NCBI GenBank assembly: GCA_002471015.1
Contig: DKPB01000038.1
Location: forward strand, 62,001-126,000
DNA: 64,000 bases
Source: Stenotrophomonas sp. UBA7346
GTDB lineage: Bacteria; Pseudomonadota; Gammaproteobacteria; Xanthomonadales; Xanthomonadaceae
Reading direction: 5' to 3'
The notes under the pieces are model-generated. The model saw only the letters and a list, made by a program, of their open reading frames with translations, was not told the DNA's origin and did no database searches. Positions 57,738 through 64,000 of this stretch are shown piece by piece. A program made the translations under genes and the position numbers. The stretch's first letter is position 1, and each line of letters starts with the position of its first letter.

Positions 57738-57997
57738 GGGCGGATCACCACGATGTCAGCAGCTTCCGGAAACTTCATGCCCAGGCGGCCACGTGCTTCC
57801 TGGTCCACGCGCGTGGCCTGGGCCAGGGTGGCCTGCTCCAGCTGCAGGCGGCCGAACTCGATATTGAGCTCATCGCGCGCATGCTCGAGCTTGGACAGCT
57901 CGACGAACAGCTGGCGGTGCCGATGGCGCATGAACACCACACCGATCGCCGAGGCGATGGTGCAGGCCAGCAGCACGATCAGCAGCAAGCGGCTCAT
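57734..57997 (-). CDS. ftsL: Cell division protein FtsL
   Basis: An 87-residue bitopic protein with one N-terminal helix (MSRLLLIVLLACTIASAIGV) and a periplasmic coiled coil (RQLFVELSKLEHARDELNIE onward) that binds FtsB and activates FtsWI. GRLGMKFPEAADIVVI at the end is typical. It overlaps rsmH and ftsI by 4 bp each. Sequence conservation is low in this family, so position strongly supports the call. Confidence 0.95.
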   Translation of the reverse strand: MSRLLLIVLLACTIASAIGVVFMRHRHRQLFVELSKLEHARDELNIEFGRLQLEQATLAQATRVDQEARGRLGMKFPEAADIVVIRP

Positions 57998-58980
57998 GCG
58001 GCCACCTCACGCTTCTGCGCGACACGCAGCACCGCGCTGCGTGCGCGCGGGTTCATGGCCAGTTCGTCGTCTTCAGCCTTGATGGCGCCGCCGATCAGGT
58101 CCAGGGTCGGTACGAAGGCCTGCACTTCCGGCAGCCGGCGATTGGTCGGCGGTGCCTTGGCATGGCGGTTCATGAACTGCTTGACGATGCGGTCTTCCAG
58201 CGAGTGGAAGCTGATCACCGCCAACCGGCCACCGGGCTTGAGCCGCGCCATCGCCGCGTCCAGGCCGGCCTCGAGGTCGGCCAGTTCGCGGTTGATGTGA
58301 ATGCGGATGGCCTGGAAGCTGCGCGTGGCCGGATGGATCTTGTCCTTGCCACGCGGCATCACCGAGGCGATCAGTTCGGCCAGCTCGGCAGTACGCGTGA
58401 ACGGCTGCTTCTCGCGGCGGGCAACGATGGCGCGGGCGATGCGGCGGCTCTGCCGCTCATCGCCATAGGTGAACAGTACATCGGCGATTTCGCGGTCTTC
58501 GGCACGGTTCAACCACTGCGCGGCGCTTTCGCCCGAATCCGGGTCCATGCGCATGTCCAGTGGGCCGTCCTTGCCGAAGCTGAAACCACGCTCGGCCACG
58601 TCCAGCTGCGGCGAGGACACGCCCAGGTCGAACAGCACGCCGTCCAGACCGGCAGCGGTCTCGCTCCAATCCAGCAGATCGGCAAAACTGCCGCGATAGA
58701 TAGAGACACGGCCATCCGGCGCGAAATCGCGCTCGGCCACGGCAATGGCCTCGGGGTCCTTGTCCATCACCAGCAGGCGCCCTTCCGGGCCGAGCTGGCG
58801 CAGCACGCCGCCAGCGTGACCGCCACGACCGAACGTGCCATCCAGATAAGTACCGTTTTCGATCACCCTCAGGCCGTCAAGGACCTGGGTGTACAGCACC
58901 GGCAGGTGAGCCGCCGGCGGCTGCGACACCGGAGGGTGACCGGCCTGCGCTTCACCGCGCACCCGGGCACCCCGGCTCAC
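57994..58980 (-). CDS. rsmH: 16S rRNA (cytosine1402-N4)-methyltransferase
   Basis: A 328-residue SAM-dependent enzyme methylating N4 of C1402 in 16S rRNA. HLPVLYTQVLDGLRVIENGT near residue 25, DGTFGRGGHAGGVL near residue 47 (SAM motif I), VLFDLGVSSPQLDVAERGFS near residue 115, and ISFHSLEDRIVKQFM near residue 250 are seen. RsmI, the partner enzyme that 2'-O-methylates the same base, lies 3 kb away in this window. It overlaps mraZ and ftsL by 4 bp. Confidence 0.97.
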   Translation of the reverse strand: MSRGARVRGEAQAGHPPVSQPPAAHLPVLYTQVLDGLRVIENGTYLDGTFGRGGHAGGVLRQLGPEGRLLVMDKDPEAIAVAERDFAPDGRVSIYRGSFADLLDWSETAAGLDGVLFDLGVSSPQLDVAERGFSFGKDGPLDMRMDPDSGESAAQWLNRAEDREIADVLFTYGDERQSRRIARAIVARREKQPFTRTAELAELIASVMPRGKDKIHPATRSFQAIRIHINRELADLEAGLDAAMARLKPGGRLAVISFHSLEDRIVKQFMNRHAKAPPTNRRLPEVQAFVPTLDLIGGAIKAEDDELAMNPRARSAVLRVAQKREVAA

Positions 58981-59423
58981 AACTTCAGATCGAGAAGCCC
59001 ATCGCCCAGATCCTCGTCAGACAACGTCTGCTGGATCAGTGCGCGATGCGCTTGCTCGCTCCACAATTCGAACTTGTCCCCCATGCCCATCAGCACTGCT
59101 TTCTTCTCGATGCCCACCGCGCTGCGGTGACTGGACGGCAGGCTGATACGGCCATTGCCATCCAGTTCCAGATGGGCGGCCGAGCCGACAAGCTTCTGCT
59201 GCAGGGTGCGTACTACACGCTGGGTATTGGGCTTTGCCATTACGTCGTCCCGCACCCGCTCCCACTCCTGCTCTGAGTACAACCACAAGCAGCCTGCTTC
59301 AAACGGGTTGTAGGTGAGTACGAGGCGATTGCCGCTGGCACGCGCGACCAGGTCGCGATAGGCGGTTGGCACCGCCATGCGTCCCTTGTCGTCAACCGTG
59401 ATGGCAGTCTCGCCCTGGAACAC
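58977..59423 (-). CDS. mraZ: Transcriptional regulator MraZ
   Basis: A 148-residue AbrB-like DNA-binding protein with two related SpoVT/AbrB domains: VDDKGRMAVPTAYRDLV near residue 10 and LDGNGRISLPSSHRSAVGI near residue 85. MraZ forms rings and represses the dcw operon by binding direct repeats upstream of its own gene. Such a repeat array lies 40 bp upstream here. It is the first gene of the cluster; its stop overlaps the rsmH start. Confidence 0.97.
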   Translation of the reverse strand: MFQGETAITVDDKGRMAVPTAYRDLVARASGNRLVLTYNPFEAGCLWLYSEQEWERVRDDVMAKPNTQRVVRTLQQKLVGSAAHLELDGNGRISLPSSHRSAVGIEKKAVLMGMGDKFELWSEQAHRALIQQTLSDEDLGDGLLDLKL

Positions 59424-59462
59424 GCCTATGGCACCCGTTTGTCAGTTTCCACTTGGGAAGTT

Positions 59463-59512
59463 ATTGAACCACGAAAAACCACAAAAAACCCGGTTTTCCC
59501 TCTGATGCCCAC
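59463..59512 (-). promoter_or_regulatory. MraZ box: five consecutive decamers
   Basis: Read on the minus strand, the 50 bp tile into five blocks of ten: GTGGGCATCA, GAGGGAAAAC, CGGGTTTTTT, GTGGTTTTTC and GTGGTTCAAT. All but the central block start G[T/A]GG; that one has GGG one base out of phase. The 10-bp period is the spacing of known MraZ operators. The array runs from the -10 element across the transcription start to 40 bp before the mraZ ATG. Confidence 0.72.
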
Positions 59513-59538
59513 CTTAGCAGCGGGCCATGGCTTGTCAA
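59511..59538 (-). promoter_or_regulatory. mraZ (dcw) promoter
   Basis: TTGACA (59533-59538, consensus) and TAAGGT (59511-59516) with 16-bp spacing on the minus strand. The last two bases of the -10 are the first two of the MraZ repeat array, a good geometry for repression. Confidence 0.6.
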
Positions 59539-59608
59539 CAACTTTCCGCACACAAAATCGCCATTCGCATCAATGGTTTGCGCCAATGTTTAGAGAGTTG
59601 TTCAAGGT

Positions 59609-59645
59609 TTATCCACAAGTTGCTGTTTCGTCTCAAATTTTGAGA
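59609..59645. other. DnaA box and 15-bp palindrome between mraZ and the NRDE gene
   Basis: The 329-bp gap 59424-59752 includes an AT-rich region with a perfect DnaA box (TTATCCACA, 59609-59617) and a perfect palindrome TCTCAAA-T-TTTGAGA (59631-59645). Both lie upstream of the mraZ promoter and about 110 bp before the NRDE start codon. Besides these and the mraZ control region I see nothing else. Confidence 0.5.
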
Positions 59646-59752
59646 TTCGTAGGAAATTCAGGGGTGTAGAGGTGGCGTGAAAACCGGGTCGCAACCCAGC
59701 CGCCATTCAGCCGCAGATGGCCGACAAGCGCGCAAAACGGCACACTTCGTGC

Positions 59753-60529
59753 ATGTGCCTTGTCGCCCTCGCTTGGAAGACCCACCCGCACTGGCGCCTG
59801 CTCATGGCCGGCAACCGTGACGAATTCCACGCCCGCCCCACCTCCCCCTTGCAGCGCTGGCCTGCCCCTCACGACAACGTGATTGCCGGTCGCGACCTGC
59901 GTTCGGGCGGCAGTTGGATGGGCGTGAATCTGCACGGACAGGCGGGCGTGGTCACCAATGTGCGTGACCCAAACGCCACTGCAGGCGGGCCTTCGCGCGG
60001 CGAACTGATCGCCAGCTACCTGGCTGGTGGACAGCCGGCCACGGACTATGCCGACACCTTGGCCAGCCGGGCGCCGGCGTTCGCGCCGTTCAATCTATTG
60101 GTCGCCGACGCTGAAAGCTGCAGCTATCTGGGCAACCACCCGCAGGCCCGGCAGGATCTGGCGCCAGGCGTGCATGGCATGTCCAACGGCGCACTGGATG
60201 CCCCCTGGCCCAAGACCCGGCGCCTGATGGGCGTGCTTGAGGGTTGGCTGGCTGCAGGCAGTGACGACCTGGAGCCGCTTTGGGCGGCGCTGGCTGATGA
60301 GCAACAGGCTACGGATGCAGAGCTGCCCGCTACCGGGATCTCACTGGAGTGGGAACGACATCTCTCCAGCGCCTTCATCCGTGGGACCGACTATGGCACC
60401 CGCGCCAGCACCATCGTGGCGATCGATCAGGATGGCGGCGGTTTCATCCATGAGCGACGGTTCGGGCCGGAGGGTGTGTATCTGGGGGAAACGCGCATGG
60501 AAATTGGAAAGGAAGGCTTTGGCTCCTAG
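59753..60529 (+). CDS. NRDE / TANGO2 family protein
   Basis: A 258-residue protein. The start at 59753 gives MCLVALAW with Cys at position 2, the presumed N-terminal nucleophile of this Ntn-hydrolase-like family, followed by the name-giving GNRDEFHARPTSPLQRW near residue 20 and SGGSWMGVNLHGQAGVVTNV near residue 52. TRASTIVAID near residue 222 is the usual C-terminal motif. Some members take part in heme handling, but the biochemical role is uncertain. A longer reading from 59717 would remove Cys2 from the terminus. Confidence 0.9.
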   Translation: MCLVALAWKTHPHWRLLMAGNRDEFHARPTSPLQRWPAPHDNVIAGRDLRSGGSWMGVNLHGQAGVVTNVRDPNATAGGPSRGELIASYLAGGQPATDYADTLASRAPAFAPFNLLVADAESCSYLGNHPQARQDLAPGVHGMSNGALDAPWPKTRRLMGVLEGWLAAGSDDLEPLWAALADEQQATDAELPATGISLEWERHLSSAFIRGTDYGTRASTIVAIDQDGGGFIHERRFGPEGVYLGETRMEIGKEGFGS

Positions 60530-60540
60530 CCCCGTCCCTT

Positions 60541-60850
<310 letters not shown>

Positions 60851-60946
60851 GCCAGTGCAGGAGCGGAAACCAGAGCAAAAGCCACAGCCACGCTCCTCCA
60901 CGCCACGATGCGCAGCGAGCCAAGCAAAAAATCCGAAGAGCAACAG

Positions 60947-61063
60947 CCCCCTTTAGTAAAGGGGGCGCGCCGACAGGCGCGGGGAATTGGAGGGCAGAGG
61001 CCCGGGGCCCAAAGTTTTGCCTTGCAAAACTTTGGGGCTTTTTCTGCCCGGCGGGCAGAAAAA
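60947..61063. repeat. Three hairpins downstream of rnpB
   Basis: Between the hexamer arrays and the RNase P RNA are three perfect hairpins: CCCCCTTT/AAAGGGGG (60947-60965), a 13-bp stem CCCAAAGTTTTGC/GCAAAACTTTGGG (61008-61036) and an 11-bp stem TTTTTCTGCCC/GGGCAGAAAAA (61039-61063). The last two follow the rnpB 3' end on the minus strand and are the likely terminator or processing signals, although neither is followed by a clean U-tract. They could equally be a species-specific intergenic repeat. Confidence 0.65.
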
Positions 61064-61065
61064 GC

Positions 61066-61419
61066 GGCGGAGCCGGCCGATAAGCCGGGTTTTGTCGTGG
61101 ACAGTCATTCCTCTAGGCGCTGCGTCACCGCAACGCTCAAGCAACCTACCCGGACCCGACGCGGGCCACGCCATTAGGTCCCTATTTGGTCTTGCTCCAG
61201 GTGGGGTTTGCCGTGCCGGTCTGTTGCCAGACTCGCGGTGCGCTCTTACCGCACCATTTCACCCTTACCGGCCTCCCGAAAGAGACGTAGGCGGTATCTT
61301 TCTGTTGCACTTTCCGTCGGCTCGCGCCGCCCAGGCGTTACCTGGCACCTTGCCCTGTGGAGCCCGGACTTTCCTCGGCATTCCCGAAGGAATGACGCGA
61401 CTGTCTGGCCGACTCCGCC
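61066..61419 (-). ncRNA. rnpB: RNase P RNA, bacterial class A
   Basis: About 354 nt of the catalytic RNA that matures tRNA 5' ends. On the minus strand, GGCGGAGTCGGCC at the 5' end pairs with GGCCGGCTCCGCC at the 3' end as P1. CAGACAGTCGC, GAGGAAAGTCCGGGCTCCA, AGGGTGAAATGGTGCGGTAA, GAGCAAGACCAAATAGG, AATGACTGTCCACGACA and CCCGGCTTATCGG match the E. coli RNA closely. A likely promoter is TTGAGG (61444-61449) with ATACAC/CAATAC about 61422-61429. It follows the hypothetical gene and rsmI on the same strand. Confidence 0.97.
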
Positions 61420-61461
61420 GCGTGTATTGTCGCACGTCCAACACCTCAACGGCCGATCATT

Positions 61462-62226
61462 TCATTCAGCCGCAAGCGTCTGGTAACGCAACGGCCGCAC
61501 GCCGGCGTCGGTGAATGACAGCAACCATCCCTCGTGCAGGATGTCGATCTGCTGGAAATCCGCGTGCGCGCCACCGTCGCGCAACTGCTGCGACAAGGCA
61601 TCCAGCGCTGCCAGCGCCCAGTTACGCAGCACCGCCGGGTCCGCGTCCTCGACAAAGGCCACCGTCGGCAGCGGCCAGTTGTCATACAGCAACAGCACGT
61701 TGCGGGCCTGCCGCGCATAGCCAGGCTTGTGCAGCACCTGGCGCTTCTTCTCCACCGCCCAGCGCATCACTTCCACCCATAGCCGCTCGGGCTCATCGCC
61801 CGCCCATGGACTGCCTTCATAGGTGTCAGCCAACAACTGGCGCAGCAATGGGCTATCCCATTCGGCACGTGCCTCCTCAGCGCGGTGCTGCGGCACCGGC
61901 CGCACCCAGCCGGAGTTGATGCCATTCAACTTGGCCTGCACCTGCTTGAAGGCCTTAGGCACCACTTCCATGCATTCCACGCCAATCCGGTCAGGGCCGA
62001 CATCCAGCATGAAATCCGGGCTTTCTCGCTTGCGCACCCGCAGCGGATAGACCAGCTCCGACGCCCAGGCATTCAACCAGCGCACCATCATCCAGCGCTC
62101 GCGCTGGATCTTGACCTGGCCACCGGTACCACCGGCCAACGGCTGCTCGCGCAGGTCCAGTTGCCGACGCAGGCTGGCGGCATCGGCCGCCGCCCACATC
62201 GCCTCAGTCGTTGCTGCCCTGTCCAT
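61462..62226 (-). CDS. Hypothetical protein, 254 residues, possible PD-(D/E)xK-like core
   Basis: Not recognised as a named family. It is soluble, with an Arg-rich N-terminal half. The stretch SPDFMLDVGPDRIGVECMEV near residue 70 resembles the Pro-Asp ... Glu-x-x-Glu strand pair of restriction-nuclease-like folds, followed by VPKAFKQVQAKLNGI; the usual lysine is not in its normal place. NVLLLYDNWPLP near residue 175 suggests a further core strand. The start at 62226 overlaps rsmI by 23 bp and has AAGG about six bases upstream. A nuclease role is speculation. Confidence 0.6.
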   Translation of the reverse strand: MDRAATTEAMWAAADAASLRRQLDLREQPLAGGTGGQVKIQRERWMMVRWLNAWASELVYPLRVRKRESPDFMLDVGPDRIGVECMEVVPKAFKQVQAKLNGINSGWVRPVPQHRAEEARAEWDSPLLRQLLADTYEGSPWAGDEPERLWVEVMRWAVEKKRQVLHKPGYARQARNVLLLYDNWPLPTVAFVEDADPAVLRNWALAALDALSQQLRDGGAHADFQQIDILHEGWLLSFTDAGVRPLRYQTLAAE

Positions 62227-63043
62227 ACAAGGCCTTGCGCGGCGCGCCGCTCAGTTCGGCCGCCAGCTTGGCAGCGGTTGAAGGCGGCAGGTGCTCGTTC
62301 AATTTGGCGTAAAGGCGACGGCCTTCGGCAATCCTGGCCTGCTCATCGTCGCCAGCACCCTGCACCATCACCACGAACTCGCCCTTGCGCTGGTTGTCAT
62401 CGGCCAGCACCTTGGCCAGCAATTGCTCCAGACTGCCATCGAGCACAGTCTCGAACAGCTTGGTCAGCTCACGCGCCACCACCGCCGGCCGCTCGGCACC
62501 GAACGCAGCCACCATGTCGGCCAGCGATTCGGCGATTCGGTGCGAAGACTCGTAGAACACCAAGGTGCCGGTCTCGGCCGCCAGTTTGTTGAGCCGCTCG
62601 CGGCGGGCCGCGCCCTTGGCCGGCAGGAAGCCTTCAAATACGAAGCGATCACTGGGCAATCCGGCCACGCTCAAGGCAGCAATTGCCGCGCAGGCACCTG
62701 GGATTGGGCTGACTCTGACCCCCGCCGCACGCGCCGCACGGACCAGGCGGAAGCCCGGGTCACTGACCAACGGGGTGCCGGCATCGCTGACCACCGCCAG
62801 CGATTCACCGCCCAGCAGGCGCGACACCACCCGCTCGGCCATCGCCTCTTCATTGTGGTCATGCAGGGCTACCAGGGGCTTGCTGATGCCAAAGTGCGAC
62901 AGTAACTGGCCGGTATGGCGGGTGTCTTCGGCGCAGATGGCGGCCACCGAACGCAGCACCTCCTGCGCACGCGGACTCAGATCGGCCAGGTTGCCGATCG
63001 GCGTGGCAACGACATACAAGGTGGCAGCAGCAGTACTCATCAT
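62204..63043 (-). CDS. rsmI: 16S rRNA (cytidine1402-2'-O)-methyltransferase
   Basis: A 279-residue SAM-dependent enzyme methylating the 2'-OH of C1402. LYVVATPIGNLADLSPRAQE at residue 9, AEDTRHTGQLLSHFGI near residue 38, VSDAGTPLVSDPGFRLVRAA near residue 85 and GFLPAKGAARRERL near residue 138 are the tetrapyrrole-methylase-fold signatures of RsmI. It is divergent from an lpoA-type gene 79 bp away, the usual arrangement, and upstream of a hypothetical gene and rnpB. Two adjacent ATGs are possible starts (63043, 63040). Confidence 0.96.
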   Translation of the reverse strand: MMSTAAATLYVVATPIGNLADLSPRAQEVLRSVAAICAEDTRHTGQLLSHFGISKPLVALHDHNEEAMAERVVSRLLGGESLAVVSDAGTPLVSDPGFRLVRAARAAGVRVSPIPGACAAIAALSVAGLPSDRFVFEGFLPAKGAARRERLNKLAAETGTLVFYESSHRIAESLADMVAAFGAERPAVVARELTKLFETVLDGSLEQLLAKVLADDNQRKGEFVVMVQGAGDDEQARIAEGRRLYAKLNEHLPPSTAAKLAAELSGAPRKALYGQGSND

Positions 63044-63122
63044 CGGTATTTCCGTGGGCCAAGGGTAGAATCCTACCGTTTCCCCCGCCCGGCACTGCCG
63101 CGCCCTGTCGAACGGACCTCAA

Positions 63123-64000
63123 ATGAACAAGCCAGTCGCACGGATTTCCGCCCTGTCATTGTCGATGCTGCTGTTCGTCGGCTGCGCCACCACCAGCGTT
63201 GCCCCGACCAGTACCCCCGCCCAGCAGGCGGCCATCGCCCTGCTTGAACAGGGCAAGCCGCGCGAAGCGGCCCAGCAACTTGAAGCCGAAGCTGCGCTGG
63301 TGCGTGGGGCGGGCAAGTCGCAGTTGCTGGCCGACGCCGCCTTTGCCTGGCACGAAGCCAAGGACGATGCCCGCGCGCGCATGCTGATGACCCAGGTGCA
63401 GCAGCGCCAGCTCAGCGGCGCCAGCCGCCAGCGCTTCCAACTGTTGCAGGCCGAGCTGGCCGTGGCTGACAAACAGCCGGTCGCTGCGCTGCAGGCGCTG
63501 ACCGAAAACCCCACGCAGCTGCCCACTGCCCTGCATGCGCGCTGGTACCTGGCCCGCGCCCAGGCCCTGGAAGCCAATGGCGATGCCTTCAATGCCGCCG
63601 CTGACCGTGCCCGCGCCGGCGTGCTGCTCAGCGGTGCCGAGCGCACCGACAACCAACGCGCCATCACCCGCCTGCTGGCCGGGCTGGATGACGCCACCCT
63701 CGGCACCCGCACTGCGGCCCTGCCGGCAGGCGACCCCCTGTACAACCATGCCGGCCGCGCCCTTATCGCACGTGGTCTGCCGCTGCCCCGTCCGTTCGAC
63801 CGCGATGCTGCCTGGCAACTGGACACCGGCAAGCGCCCGGCCGCCGATGCCGATGGCTACCGCCCGCCGGTGAAGATGGCCGTGCTGCTGCCGCTCAGCG
63901 GCAACCTGGCCACCGCCGCCGCGCCGGTGCGCGACGGCCTGTTGGCCGGCTACTACGGCGAGACCCGGCGTCGCCCGCAGATCGACTTCATCGACACCAA
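63123..64000 (+). CDS. lpoA: LppC/LpoA-type lipoprotein, penicillin-binding protein activator (partial)
   Basis: The first 292 residues of a longer gene cut by the window end. The N-terminus has a lipoprotein signal (ISALSLSMLLFVGC with Cys at residue 21). The following region contains TPR-like helices (AAIALLEQGKPREAAQQLEA onward), the N-terminal domain of LpoA, and then YRPPVKMAVLLPLSGNLATA near residue 245 opens the periplasmic-binding-protein-like C-terminal domain. LpoA activates PBP1A in E. coli from the outer membrane. TAGAAT at 63066-63071 is a possible -10. Divergence from rsmI supports the call. Confidence 0.88.
   Translation, partial: MNKPVARISALSLSMLLFVGCATTSVAPTSTPAQQAAIALLEQGKPREAAQQLEAEAALVRGAGKSQLLADAAFAWHEAKDDARARMLMTQVQQRQLSGASRQRFQLLQAELAVADKQPVAALQALTENPTQLPTALHARWYLARAQALEANGDAFNAAADRARAGVLLSGAERTDNQRAITRLLAGLDDATLGTRTAALPAGDPLYNHAGRALIARGLPLPRPFDRDAAWQLDTGKRPAADADGYRPPVKMAVLLPLSGNLATAAAPVRDGLLAGYYGETRRRPQIDFIDT

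Noticed and set aside
59424..59752. Replication origin
   Set aside because: Only one perfect DnaA box is present and no dnaA, dnaN or gyrB genes are near.

Overview
The window is GC-rich, gene-dense chromosomal DNA from a gammaproteobacterium of the Xanthomonadaceae, most likely Stenotrophomonas. The main evidence is the many short palindromes ending in GTAG (GTAGTGCCGAGC..GCTCGGCA), which match the SMAG family of REP elements known from S. maltophilia. The dcw cluster, an SAH riboswitch before ahcY and a hemP / TonB receptor / DUF6607 heme locus also fit this family. No tRNA, rRNA operon, prophage, insertion sequence, integron or CRISPR array was seen.

Layout. 1-3650: heme uptake locus on the minus strand (hemP, TonB-dependent receptor, DUF6607 protein) with a Fur box at its promoter. 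3985-8567: aldo/keto reductase, then nucleoside uptake and ribose salvage (nupC, ribokinase) and dusB. 8568-8910: an 81-bp tandem repeat carrying SMAG elements. 8988-14383: nitroreductase, methyltransferase, membrane hydrolase, then a coupled LpxH-like phosphoesterase and OlsF-like two-domain acyltransferase. 14578-15813: metK. 16221-18417: a three-gene phospholipid module (CDP-alcohol phosphatidyltransferase, PlsC-type acyltransferase, CdsA-type cytidylyltransferase). 18732-24865: acyl-CoA thioesterase, ppc and a secreted S9 peptidase. 24986-26576: SAH riboswitch and ahcY. 26897-34771: a looser region of small accessory genes, including an AadA-like nucleotidyltransferase, DUF4287, a GyrI-like protein, an SDR, DUF4124, VOC, an orphan Tli4-like protein, proP, DUF2809 and DUF3228. 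34957-38268: a COG4705 membrane protein, metF, a DUF4124 protein and a Nudix-ThiE fusion.

38714-59423 is the secA-to-mraZ block, read mainly on the minus strand. In transcription order it is mraZ, rsmH, ftsL, ftsI, murE, murF, mraY, ftsW, murG, murC, a 31-codon mini-ORF, ftsQ, ftsA, ftsZ, lpxC, an M23 peptidase and secA, with a dciA-like gene facing the other way. These genes make the peptidoglycan precursors, export them and build the division septum. Neighbouring genes mostly overlap by 1-11 bp, so translation is probably coupled. murB and ddl are absent from the cluster. A five-unit decamer array upstream of mraZ looks like the MraZ operator. After this come an NRDE/TANGO2 protein, a hexanucleotide repeat region, RNase P RNA (minus strand), a hypothetical gene, rsmI, and the start of an lpoA-type lipoprotein gene cut off by the window end.

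Three genes of the methyl cycle (metK, ahcY, metF) lie within 22 kb, though not as an operon. I found no clear new defence or mobile system. The most unusual items are the mini-ORF bridging murC and ftsQ, the composite hexamer-array elements after metK and before rnpB, the repeat-derived tail on MurG, the variant CDP-alcohol transferase module, and the dense tandem SMAG arrays.
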